Below are positions 18,501 through 28,066 of a stretch of 40,582 nucleotides of DNA, piece after piece (within the stretch, counting starts at the first letter, position 1; each line of letters starts with the position of its first letter). The stretch is from assembly GCA_948466265.1 (NCBI GenBank), contig CAOJZU010000013.1, positions 1 through 40,582 of the forward strand, in the 5' to 3' direction. The translations under genes and the position numbers were made by a program. Under the pieces are notes generated by a model that saw nothing but the letters and a program-made list of their open reading frames with translations, ran no database searches and had not been told where the DNA came from. The DNA comes from an uncultured Clostridium sp. (GTDB taxonomy: Bacteria; Bacillota_A; Clostridia; TANB77; CAG-508).

Positions 18501-19079
18501 AACTTGGAGTAGTAATTACTGCATCTTTTTGTACTTTAAAAAAAGTATTAGTGGTACTTAAAAATTTAAAAGAGGAAGGCTATGATCTTTATCCTGTTTT
18601 ATCTAATAAAGTTGTAGATTATGATACTAGATTTGGAAAGGCTGAAGATTTTGTAAATGAGGTAGAAGCTATAACCGGAAAAAAAATTGTTAAAGATATT
18701 GTTGAAGCTGAAAAGTTTGGTCCAATGTATAAAATGGATGCCATGCTTGTTCTTCCTGCGACAGGAGATTTTATGGCAAAAATGGCAAATAGTATAACTG
18801 ATAATGCCGCAAATCTTGCTGTCAAAGCAACTCTTAGAAATCAAAGTCCAATTATTGTTGCTGTATCTACAAATGACGGTTTAGGCTTAAGCGGGCAAAA
18901 TATAATGACTTTAATGAATTTGAAATACGTGTATTTTGTTCCATTTGGGCAAGACGACTATGTGAAAAAACCAAATTCACTTGTTGCTCATTTTGATATG
19001 GTCATTCCGACAATTAAAGAAGCACTAGATCGGTAAACAAATTCAGCCACTTTTAAAAGAGTATGAAAAGAAAGATTAA
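18497..19079 (+). CDS. spoVFB (dpaB): Dipicolinate synthase subunit B (flavoprotein)
   Basis: 193 residues. The flavoprotein fold begins KLGVVITASFCTLKKVL, then LYPVLSNKVVDYDTRFG, MDAMLVLPATGDFMAKMANS and LSGQNIMTLMNLKYVYFVPF. An in-frame CGG at 19031-19033 is followed directly by TAA; skipping the C reads ALDGKQIQPLLKEYEKKD, giving the expected C-terminal tail and the usual length of about 195-200. The gene starts inside the stop of subunit A. It is the last gene of the pair, with the bidirectional terminator 19211-19244 downstream. Confidence 0.92.
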
Positions 19080-19109
19080 AATCAGAGGGGCAACGATTTG
19101 TCCCTTGAT

Positions 19110-19203
19110 TTACCATATTTCATCTCCTTTTATATCTCCCCAATCTACTTCTATTGGTTCATATTTTCCATCAAAATCTGCAAAAAGTTCCTTTATGTTC
19201 TTC
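19110..19203 (-). pseudogene. mazE antitoxin C-terminal remnant with a few mazF start codons
   Basis: Read leftward, about 30 codons give IKELFADFDGKYEPIEVDWG, then D-I-K-G-D-E-I-W and a stop, the typical C-terminal tail of MazE/AbrB-like antitoxins. The overlapping ATGGTAA would begin a MazF-like MVNQG frame, which degenerates within a few codons. Nothing upstream encodes the DNA-binding half; the remnant abuts the terminator hairpin. It looks like the scar of a lost toxin-antitoxin module. Confidence 0.6.
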
Positions 19204-19210
19204 CGAGGAT

Positions 19211-19244
19211 AAAGTGGTTATTCAACAGTTTGAATAACCACTTT
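19211..19244. terminator. Bidirectional terminator
   Basis: AAAGTGGTTATTCAA (19211-19225) and TTGAATAACCACTTT (19230-19244) form a perfect 15-bp stem with a four-base loop between the convergent dpaB and galE genes. Confidence 0.8.
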
Positions 19245-19273
19245 TCTCTGTTTTTAAATGCATTAGCATAATT

Positions 19274-20276
19274 TTATAAATTTTTATAAAAATTCCAACT
19301 ATCTCTGCACATTTCTTCTATTCCCTTTTCTGCTTTCCATTCTAATTCTGAATTTGCTTTACTTGGATCAGCATAAAACATCGCTAAATCACCTTTTCTT
19401 CTTGGTTCAAATTTGTAATTTACTTTAACTCCATTTACACTCTCAAATATTTTAACTACATCTAATACACTATATGCATATCCTGTACCTAAATTATATA
19501 TATGTACACCTGCATTATTTAATCTATTAAGTGCACAAACATGTCCGTTTAGCTAAGTCAGTAACATGAATATAGTCTCTAACTCCTGTTCCATCTTTTG
19601 TATCGTAATCATTCCCAAATATAGTTAATTGTTCAAGTTCGCATTTTGCTACTTTTTGTATAAATGGCATTAAATTATTTGGTGCACCTTTTGGATTATC
19701 ACCAATCATTCCACTTTCATGTGCTCCTATAGGATTAAAATATCTAAGTATTGATATTTTCCATTGGCTATCTGATACATATAAGTTCTCCAATATCTCC
19801 TCAATTGTAGCTTTTGTTGCTCCATATGGACTAGTAGCTTTACTTCTTCCCATATCTTCTACATATTTTATTACTCCTAAATTTCCATATATAGATGCTG
19901 ATGAACTAAATATAAATTTCTTACAATTATATTTTATCATTGTTTCTAATAAGTTAATTGTACCTATTACATTATTATTATAATATTCTATTGGTTTTTC
20001 TACAGATTCCCTTATACTTTTTAAACCTGCACAATGTATAACTGAATCTATCTCGTTTTCGCCAAATATTTTTTCTAATGCTTTTTTATCTCTTATATCA
20101 TCTTCATAAAATTTGCATCTTTTTTTTGTTATTATTTCTATTTTTTTTACTATATCTTTTGTACTATTAGATAAATTGTCAACTATGATTATGTCACAAT
20201 TGCTATTTAATAATTCAACTATTATATGACTTCCTATATAACCTGTTCCCCCTGTTACTAAAACTGACATTTTCAT
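19274..20276 (-). CDS. galE: UDP-glucose 4-epimerase
   Basis: 333 residues after one CGG shift at 19545-19547 (TDLAKGHVCALNRL). The N-terminal NAD site is VLVTGGTGYIGSHIIVELL; catalytic SSSASIYG and SPYGATKA (YxxxK Tyr and Lys) lie near 125-155, with DGTGVRDYIHVTDLAKGH and GTGYAYSVLDV typical of GalE, ending RDSWNFYKNL. It interconverts UDP-glucose and UDP-galactose, feeding wall or exopolysaccharide glycans. The neighbouring membrane glycosyltransferases support that role. Two ATGs, at 20276 and 20270, are possible starts. Confidence 0.93.
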
Positions 20277-20371
20277 TTTCTCCTTATATATCTTCGATTA
20301 TTTATATCATTTGTTCTAATATAGATTATACTATATTTTTAATAAAAATCAACTACTAAAAGCGTTGGTAA

Positions 20372-20400
20372 TTGACTTTATGGAAATCTTAATGTATAAT
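20372..20400 (+). promoter_or_regulatory. Sigma-A-type promoter of the glycosyltransferase gene
   Basis: TTGACT (20372-20377) and TATAAT (20395-20400) with 17-bp spacing, 39 bases before the start codon at 20439. Confidence 0.8.
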
Positions 20401-20438
20401 TACTTAAAAATGCAAGAAGGGATTTATATTAACATATT

Positions 20439-22521
20439 ATGAAAAAGTTTTATAAAGAAGTACTAAAATACACTCTTATATTTGGACTCTTAATTATTCT
20501 ATACATTAGTTTATTATATGTGGCATCATTATTTCCATCTAGCAAAATAAAAGAAAATGTACAAAAATCTGCTGAAATACTAGTTGTTGAAACAGAATAT
20601 TCACAAAAAACATTTTTAGGTAGACAAATTCCTGCTGATAATTATACAGATTCTTTAATGATCAACAATGCATATTCTATAGATAATCATGATCCATTAT
20701 ATTCAGCACTAATTGTTAGACGTAATTATAATCCAAGCATTACTAGGGAAACTTTAACTGATGAAATAGGTGAACCTGAAACTACTAATATTAATTATAT
20801 ATCAGAAACACAGTCTTTATATAAAATAGCTAATGACGATATCTTTACTGCTAAGGAATATGCAAAATACTGGCATGGGTATCTAATTCTCTTAAGACCT
20901 TTATTATTAATATTTAGTTACCCACAAATACGAATATTTCAATCATGTATTCTTTTACTTTTATCTTTATGGCTACTAATTGAACTCAGTAAAAAGATAA
21001 ATAAAAAAACAGCTATATTTTTTGCAATTGCTTTACTTTGTGTAGATTTCGAGATAATAATTCAATATAATATGGAAAATTCTATTATGTTCTATATAAC
21101 GTTTATTAGTTCAATTATACTAATAAAGCGATATCATAAAATCAAAGACATAAAAAAATTTTTCTTTATATTGGGTTCTATTACATGTTTCTTCGATTTT
21201 TTAACAACACCTATCTTAGGGTTAGGTATGTCATTAATCATATACTTTTTATTAAAGCAAAAAGAAGAAAATTTAAACATGAAAGAAATTCTTAAGATTT
21301 TTATATTTAACTGTATAATATGGGCATTAGGCTACTCTCTTACTTGGATTACAAAATTTTTAATTGTTGATTTATTATATAAGAAAAACATTCTATATAT
21401 TGGTATTTCACAGGTACTACACAGAACCCGTACATTAGATATGAATGAGGGAAATGAAATAACTTATTCATATAAATATTCAAATGTACTTTTTGCTAAC
21501 TTTATTCGTATTAATATAACTATACTTGGGTTAGCCATTGTCCGAAATTATCTTGAGTTTATAAAAATATCTAAAAACTATAAAGAATATTACATAAATA
21601 TAGCTAGATGTATACCTTATATTTTAGTATCATTATTACCATTTGTCTGGTTTCTTGCTCTAAGGCAACATTCTTATATGCATAGCTATTTTACATATAG
21701 GTCTTTACTTATAACCATTATGTGTATATTTATAATAATGGACTTGTTATTTTATAAGAAAAATTGCCTGCCTATCCGTAACTCACCTAGTTTAGAAAAG
21801 CCAAAAAATCTTAATAAGGAGAATAATAATATGGATAATTTAATCGAACTAACAATACTAATGCCATGTCTAAATGAAGAAAAAACAGTTGGCTTATGTA
21901 TAGATTGTGCAAAGAAATTTATTACAAGAAACAATATTAATGGTGAAATATTAATCTCTGATAATATGAGTTCTGATAATTCTGTGAAAATAGCAAATGA
22001 GCATGGTGCTAGAGTTGTTACTGCTACAACCAAAGGATATGGTGCTACGTTAATAAATGGTATTAATGAAGCTAAAGGTAAATATGTAATTTTTGCAGAT
22101 AGTGATATGAGTTATGACTTCGAGAATTTAGAATTGTTCTATGAAAAATTAAGTCAAGATTATGATCTAGTAATGGGAAATAGATTCAAAGGTAAAATAG
22201 AAAAAGGGGCTATGCCATTTTCACATAAAATAGGAGTACCTATTTTATCAATACTTGGTAAAATCATTTCAAAAGCACCTGTAAATGATTTTCATTGTGG
22301 ACTAAGAGGATTAAATAGAGAGAAAGCACTTTCTTTAAGTTTAGAAACAGAAGGTATGGAATTTGCTACAGAAATAATATTCAAATTTGCAAGAGCTGGA
22401 TATAGTATAACTGAAGTTCCAATAACACTAAGAAAAGATAAAAGAAATAGAAAGCCTCATTTACGCACTATAAAAGATCGGATTAAGACATTTAAAATAT
22501 ATGTTGGAAAATATTAAATAA
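20439..22521 (+). CDS. Membrane protein fused to a GT2 polyprenyl-phosphate glycosyltransferase
   Basis: 693 residues. Residues 1-450 contain about ten TM helices and an extracytoplasmic stretch (YTDSLMINNAYSIDNHDPLY), a GT-C-like or GtrII-like transferase. Residues 465-693 are a GT2 domain: LTILMPCLNEEKTVGLCI, ISDNMSSDNSVKIANEHGA, IFADSDMSYDFENL (DxD-type metal site) and NDFHCGLRGLNREK, close to dolichol/undecaprenyl-phosphate sugar transferases. An in-frame CGG at 22479-22481 shifts the end to KDGLRHLKYMLENIK, the normal family tail. Inside the frame AATAAGGAGAATAATAAT ATG (ATG at 21831) is a ready translation start for the GT2 part alone. The AGAAGGGA site is rather far from the chosen start, so the N-terminus is the least certain part. 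Confidence 0.82.
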
Positions 22522-22531
22522 GACCTATAAT

Positions 22532-22565
22532 AAAAAGGCAAAGCACCTAAGTGCTTTGCCTTTTT
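22532..22565. terminator. Bidirectional terminator
   Basis: AAAAAGGCAAAGCAC and GTGCTTTGCCTTTTT form a perfect 15-bp stem with a CTAA loop, between the convergent genes ending at 22521 and 22569. Confidence 0.92.
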
Positions 22566-22568
22566 TAG

Positions 22569-24158
22569 TTAGTAGCTAAGCTTCACAACAATTATATCAT
22601 TAATCTTCTTAACCGAATTATTATTAGGGAAAATATCCATATTTTTATATTCTTCATTATTGAAAATATCATTAGCTGATTCTTCCCAAACAGCTTTATA
22701 ATTCAATCCATGATACTGATTAAAAAGTCGTATCCAACAAAGTTCTGAGGAAATATAAAAGTCCGACCAAAAACATCCATATGTTGCTATACTTCCATCT
22801 ACAATGTTATATAAAATAGGATAATTTCTAGGAAAATTACCGTTTATTAAAATCCCCAATAATAGCAACTGGCATTTCATTATAATATCCATATTTTTCT
22901 GTTACCTGATCTACAATCATATCTGCAACAGTAGTTGCTTGATTTTTATTTAATCTAAGGCAATTCATAAAAGCTGATGTGAATGCAATCAAATATATAG
23001 AAAGCGTTACCGATAAAAACATATTTACCCACTTTATATGATTTTGAAAATAATTTCCGATCATATTCACTAATACTAATAATAAAAATATATAATAAAT
23101 TCATTGTAGGTAGCATAATTATCCCAGTCGTTTCATATATGCTTACTGATGGAGCTAATATGGTTATTAAATCTAATACTATAGGAATTGCCATTATGCA
23201 GATAATAATCAATATTAGTCTAGAATAACTTTTGTATAATTTATTTTTAATAATTCTTAAAGTAATTACTATAATACCAAATAAAAATATACATATATTA
23301 AATATATATTTATTTGCCCAAGCATTGTTTATAATTTCATTTCCAAAAAAATATTGATAAAAATTATAATATGTATCTCTTATTAAGAATGGTAATTTAG
23401 TAATATTTATTTGACCCATAGTATTAAAATTTCTATCTGTAGTAAGTCCAAATTCAAGTAGTTCTATCAGCAAATATAACGTAATTAAATATAGAATTCC
23501 AGATGTTATTCCGATAAATAAAAATTTATATAACTTTTTTAAAATCTCTTTAATTGACATCTCTTTTTTTAGTAAACACTGCAACAAATATAATAGGAAT
23601 ATAGTTGCTGCTACACCTATATATGCTTGATAAATATGAATTGAAAATATAAGTAATCCTATTGATAAAAATATGTACTTTGTGTCATCGTGTTTTATAA
23701 TAAAATAACAAGCCAAAACAGATAATAAATATGCTATTATATAATAACTTGAGCAGTAATAATATGTTAATGTACTAGAAATAGACGGAAATAGCATTAT
23801 TATTAATCCAATAATAATATTTATAATTAAATTTTTCGTTTTAAATATTCTACAAATTAGTATAGTAATAATAGAAAGAATAAATACTGAAAAGCAAACA
23901 GATGTGACACTGGAAATCACATTTAAATTCAAAAGTGATGTTAGTAATGGTATTCCGTGGTCTTCCATAATAATATTCGCTAGAAAACTCATATTTATAT
24001 ACCATTGTGTGATATATTCCATCTGGATTAGTTAACCAATTAGAGCTCATTGAATAGTAAGCAAGTATTCCTATTATAAAAGTTGTAATAAATAATATAA
24101 CTTCATCTTTATCAATTGTTTTTATAAAACTTGTAAAAATTTCTTGTGGCGACTTCAT
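22569..24158 (-). CDS. GtrII-like membrane glucosyltransferase
   Basis: 528 residues after three CGG shifts: 23955-23957 (YYYGRPGIPLL), 23057-23059 (SEYDGNYFQN) and 22840-22842 (GDFNKGNFPRN, where CGG is followed directly by TAA). It has about twelve TM helices; the first loop reads LTNPDGIYHTMVYKYEFSSE and then YYYGRPG, the layout of the GtrII/Glucos_trans_II family, which takes glucose from a polyprenyl carrier and adds it to a surface glycan. The C-terminal 110 residues are soluble. The convergent GT2 domain protein could make the carrier-linked sugar, as in Gtr systems. A strong AGGAGG site follows a 20-bp hairpin. Confidence 0.72.
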
Positions 24159-24174
24159 TTTATTATTTCCTCCT

Positions 24175-24217
24175 ATATAGATATAATATCATCAGATTGA
24201 TGATATTATATCTATAT
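24175..24217. terminator. Perfect 20-bp hairpin next to the GtrII-like ribosome binding site
   Basis: Arms 24175-24194 and 24198-24217 are perfectly complementary (ATATAGATATAATATCATCA at the left) around a three-base loop. On the minus strand it follows the M18 gene by 9 bases and directly abuts the AGGAGG of the gene starting at 24158. It could be a weak A/T-only terminator or a structure controlling that gene's translation. Confidence 0.6.
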
Positions 24218-24226
24218 TAATACTTT

Positions 24227-25640
24227 TTACACTTCTTCGTAGAATGCTTTATATGTTCTAAATGCTGAGTATATATCATATTTACTTGCAACTTCATATG
24301 GTGAATGCATTGATAATACTGGAACCCCACAGTCTATTACTTCTACTCCTTTGTTTGCAAGAATATATGCGATAGTTCCTCCACCGCCTACATCTACACG
24401 TCCAAGTTCTGCTATTTGATACTTGATATCATTTTTCTCTAAAATCCCTCTAAGTTTTGCAATAAACTCTGCATTTGCATCAGAACCACCTGCTTTTCCT
24501 CTTGAACCTGTATATTTATCAAATGAAATTCCATATGCTGAATATGCACAGTTTGTTCTATCTGACACTCCTCCATATATTGGATCATATATTACACCAA
24601 CATCTGCAGATAGCATGCTTGAATTACAAAATACTTTATTTAATAGATTTGGTCTATTTTCTCCTGATTTATTTAATAATTCTGATACGAAATAATCAAA
24701 AACTTCAGATTCCATTCCTGTATTTCCCATGCTTCCTACTTCTTCTTTGTCAGATAATATACATATAGCTGTTTTATCCTGTATATTTGCTTCTAATATT
24801 GCCCTTAAACCTGCATATGCACACACTTTATCGTCATGTCCATAACCTGCAACCATTGATTTATCAAACCCAAGACTTTTTGCATTAAATGCAGGAACTA
24901 ATTCTAATTCTGAACTTAAAAAGTCCGCTTCTGTTATACCATATTTTTCATTTAATATCCTTAAAACATTTAATTTTACTTTTTCTTTAACATCATCTCC
25001 ACCATATGGCATATTACCTATAAGTAAATTTAAATCTTCTCCATTTATTCCATCATCTAGTTTCTTCCCAAGTTGTTCTTTTGCTAAGTGTGGTAAAAGA
25101 TCTGTTATAGTAAATATTGGGTCTTCTTCCGCTTCTCCAATATTTACAGTTACAGTTTCTCCATTTGTTTTTACAATAACTCCATGAATAGAAAGTGGAA
25201 TTGCTGTCCATTGATATTTTTTTATTCCTCCATAATAGTGTGTATTAAAATATGCAAATTCTGTATCTTCATACAATGGATTTGGCTTTAAATCTAATCT
25301 TGGTGAATCAATATGTGCTCCGACTAAATTTAGTCCTTCTTCTAACTTTTTATTTCCAATTACAGCAATATACATGCTTTTTCCTCTGTTAGAAAAATAA
25401 ACTTTATCTCCGGCAAGATATACTATCTACAGAATTTATATCTTTAAAACCATTTGCATCTAAAACAGATTTAGCTGATTCTACAAATTCTCTTTCTGTT
25501 TTAGATTTATTTAAAAACTCGATATACTCATCTGAAAATTTAAAAATTAATTTTTTATCTTCTTCACTTGCTGTCTCCCATCCTGATCTTTTTTGATTTA
25601 AAAGTTTTTCTTCCAAAACCTTTCCCTCTGACTTTTCCAT
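24227..25640 (-). CDS. M18-family aminopeptidase
   Basis: 470 residues, the M18 length, after one CGG shift at 25410-25412 (SISCGDKVYFSNRG). Metal-binding motifs are present: LVGAHIDSPRLDLKP (His/Asp), YGHDDKVCAYAGL (bridging Asp), DKEEVGSMGNTG (Glu-Glu), LSADVG, and the C-terminal SMHSPYEVASKYDI (His). A cytosolic two-metal aminopeptidase that removes N-terminal residues, often acidic ones, from peptides (family knowledge). The start follows AAAGGAGAAAATAAAAA. Monocistronic, with the hairpin 24175-24217 downstream. Confidence 0.92.
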
Positions 25641-25685
25641 TTTTTATTTTCTCCTTTCTATCTTTTCATTTATGTTATATTTTAT

Positions 25686-25866
25686 AATGATAAAAATAAA
25701 ATTTGCGTTTGTCACTCTGTTCAGGCTAATCTACGCATAAATTCTAAAAATGTTTTATGGCACCCTTTAAAGGCAAGCTTTAACTATTTCCATAAAACAT
25801 TTCAAGAATTTCTAACTTGATTACCTTCAACCCGCTCCTGCACTTAAATTTTAGTTTTTATCATTT
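25686..25866 (+). repeat. Foldback repeat, copy 2
   Basis: About 180 bases. The core, from GTCTCTGTT/GTCACTCTGTT through GGCACCC, GGCAAGCTT and AACCCGCTCCT, matches copy 1 at 6954-7141 almost base for base. The terminal arms (TGATAAAAATAAAATTT at 25688 and its near-complement ending about 25864) are self-complementary but unlike those of copy 1. No open frame. It lies upstream of the M18 gene. Confidence 0.75.
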
Positions 25867-25875
25867 ATTATTATT

Positions 25876-26000
25876 CAATTTGAACAAAAAGTAGTAAGAT
25901 ACTAGGCGTTCAAGGCAAATCACCACAGACTAGGCTTTTGCCTGTCGAGGATGATTTGTCCGTAGAACAACGACGTAGATTGCTGCTTTTTGTTCGAATT
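25876..26000. repeat. Long imperfect palindrome (structured spacer)
   Basis: Outer arms TTTGAACAAAAAGTAGTAAG and GCTGCTTTTTGTTCGAA pair; inside, CAAATCA pairs with TGATTTG, and the centre GACTAGGC-TTTT-GCCTGTC is a small hairpin. The whole 125 bases can fold into one extended hairpin. It ends at the YchF stop and may serve as its terminator or be a second type of foldback element. Confidence 0.6.
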
Positions 26001-27095
26001 TACACATTAAATCTAAAAAGTACAATATCACCGGTCTTGCATAATATAATCTTTTCCTTCAACACGAAGCAAGCCCTTTTCCTTTACTGCATTTGCAGAT
26101 CCTTCATTCATCAAGTCATCATACGACATTATCTCTGCTCTAATAAATCCTCTTTGTATATCTGAATGTATCTTACCTGCAGCTTCTGGTGCTTTCGTAC
26201 CTTTTTTTATTGTCCATGCTCTTACTTCCGGTTTTCCTGCTGTTAAAAATGACATAAGTCCTAATAAATCATAGCTTGCTTTAATTACTTTATCCAATCC
26301 TGATTCTTCAAGTCCAAGTGCTTCAAGCATTTCTTTTTTGTCGTCTCCTTCTAGTCCTGATAATTCTTCTTCTATTTTTACACATAAAGGAACAACTAAA
26401 GCATTTTCAGATTTAGCATATTCTCTAACTTCATTTACGAATTTATCACTATTTGCTGTCTCTATTTGGTTCTCACTAATATTTGCAATATATAGTATTG
26501 GCTTAATTGTTAGCAAATATGCGTCTTTTATAACTTCCATTTCTTCTTCTGTAAAATTAATTGTTCTTGCAGACTTACCGTTCTTCTAATACCTTCTTTG
26601 TTTTTTCTAGAACGTCAATCTCAAAAGCATATTTTTTATCTGATTTTAACATCTTCTTAGCTTTTTCTATTTTTTTATCTATTGTCTCGATATCTGCTAA
26701 AATAAGCTCTAAGTTTATTGTTTCGATATCTCTTACTGGCGAAATATCCCCATCTACATGTACTACATTTGAATCTTCAAAACATCTTACAACCTCGCAG
26801 ATACTATCTACTTCACGTATATGTGATAAAAACTTGTTTCCGAAGTCCTTCTCCTTTGCTTGCGCCTTTAACTAAACCTGCAATATCAACAAATTCTATA
26901 ACTGCATGTGTTGTTTTTTCTGGCTCGTAAATTTCTGTTAATTTATCTAGTCTTTCGTCTGGAACTGCTACCATTCCAACATTTGGCTCAATTGTACAAA
27001 ATGGATAATTTGCACATTCTGCACCGAGCATTTGTTATTGCGTTAAACATTGTACTCTTTCCAACGTTTGGAAGTCCTACTATACCTATTTTCAT
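26000..27095 (-). CDS. ychF: Ribosome-binding ATPase YchF (Obg family)
   Basis: Exactly 363 residues, the E. coli length, after four CGG shifts: 27024-27026 (TNAGAECAN), 26840-26842 (GEGLGNKFLSH), 26578-26580 (LEEGKSART) and 26031-26033. The P-loop is [37 protein letters not shown] is switch [10 protein letters not shown] stands at the modified G4 position that gives ATP preference. The last site reads CAA GAC CGG TGA; skipping the C avoids the stop and yields the universal ending [11 protein letters not shown] (TGS domain). Acts in ribosome and stress biology. Confidence 0.96.
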
Positions 27096-27174
27096 TTTGT
27101 TTTCTCATTCCTTTATTTTAAACTTATGCTCTTATTATATTTCCTTTTCTAAAGTTTTGCAAGAGTTTTTTTGT

Positions 27175-27218
27175 AAAAGCAAAAACCCCTGGCTATTTGC
27201 CAAGGGGTCTTCGCTTTT
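27175..27218 (-). terminator. Intrinsic terminator of the small membrane-protein gene
   Basis: AAAAGC...CCCCTGGC pairs with GCCAAGGGG...GCTTTT, with flanking T and A runs. Nearly the same stem sequence recurs at 28019-28050. Confidence 0.75.
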
Positions 27219-27262
27219 ATGAAAGGAGTCTTTAGATGTAATCAGTTTTTGTGTAGCGGTCT

Positions 27263-27871
27263 TTACTGCTCAAAGCCTGTTTTGTTCTTTGCTTTCTGCT
27301 CTTCATCTCTTTTCTTGCGCTTTTTGGATATTCTGGCAGCAATGAATGGTGAAGTATATATGACAAATATCATTACTGCTACAAGTATAGCCAAAATATG
27401 TGGATACTCACGCCAAACAATATTTCTTTCTTTATCTTTTATATACTCTTCTTTCATTTTGAATTCTCTGTTTATCCATAATATTTTCGCATTTCTTGAC
27501 ATAGCTATAGTTATTCTTGCTTCAAAACCACTGCTGTTCTTTTTAGAGCAGTTAAGGATAGTCACTTCTCCATCATACGAGCTACTATGTGTGTCTGCAA
27601 TCTCATGAAGAGCAACTTCGTCAATCGTTTTTCTTGTATTAATATGATTTACGACATCTGCTTCAAGCTCATCATATAGCGTGTCTGAGTAGTCATCAAG
27701 TAAATCTTTATATTCCTCCTGCCTATCTAAATAATGCGTTATAGCAAAATAAGAAACACCTAAAGCTGTAAATATAATAATAATAATATAAGTTATAAAT
27801 AAGCTATCTTTATTAATTAGTTTTTCCCACCAATCGCAGAAATACCGCTTTTCTTTTTTCTTTCCTTTCAT
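27263..27871 (-). CDS. Small two-TM membrane protein with an unshifted in-frame CGG
   Basis: 202 residues: basic N-terminus (MKGKKKEKRYFCDWWEK), TM about 25-47 (FITYIIIIIFTALGVSYFAI), a 110-residue extracytoplasmic part, TM about 165-185, and a highly basic tail. No family recognised. Codon 9 is CGG (27848-27850, K-R-Y). Applying the +1 rule would give G-I-S-A-I-G-G-K-N and a stop, so here CGG must be read as an ordinary codon or the gene is not expressed in full. It has a strong AAAGGAGG site. Layout, tail and terminator match the neighbour at 28067-28711; probably paralogues and recently acquired. Confidence 0.72.
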   Translation of the reverse strand: MKGKKKEKRYFCDWWEKLINKDSLFITYIIIIIFTALGVSYFAITHYLDRQEEYKDLLDDYSDTLYDELEADVVNHINTRKTIDEVALHEIADTHSSSYDGEVTILNCSKKNSSGFEARITIAMSRNAKILWINREFKMKEEYIKDKERNIVWREYPHILAILVAVMIFVIYTSPFIAARISKKRKKRDEEQKAKNKTGFEQ

Positions 27872-28018
27872 ATTTAATTACCTCCTTTAAAATATTCATT
27901 TTTTATTTATGTCATAACCCATTATCCAAAATCAGAGGGTTTTATTTTCTTTGGACTTTTGCCCATAATTCGTTTTTTATTATATCATAATTTTATGTAA
28001 AATGCAATAATATTAACG

Positions 28019-28050
28019 CAAAACCCCTGGCATCGCCAAGGGTTTTTTGG
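28019..28050 (-). terminator. Intrinsic terminator of the second small membrane-protein gene
   Basis: AAAACCCCTGGC and GCCAAGGGTTTT form the stem around ATC. The stem is a near copy of the one at 27175-27218. Confidence 0.75.
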
Positions 28051-28066
28051 TACTTTATGAAAGATT

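Noticed and set aside
19190..19206. CGG at 19203 in front of the mazE remnant as a further shift site
   Set aside because: The remnant has no upstream coding frame, so phase cannot be established; not counted.
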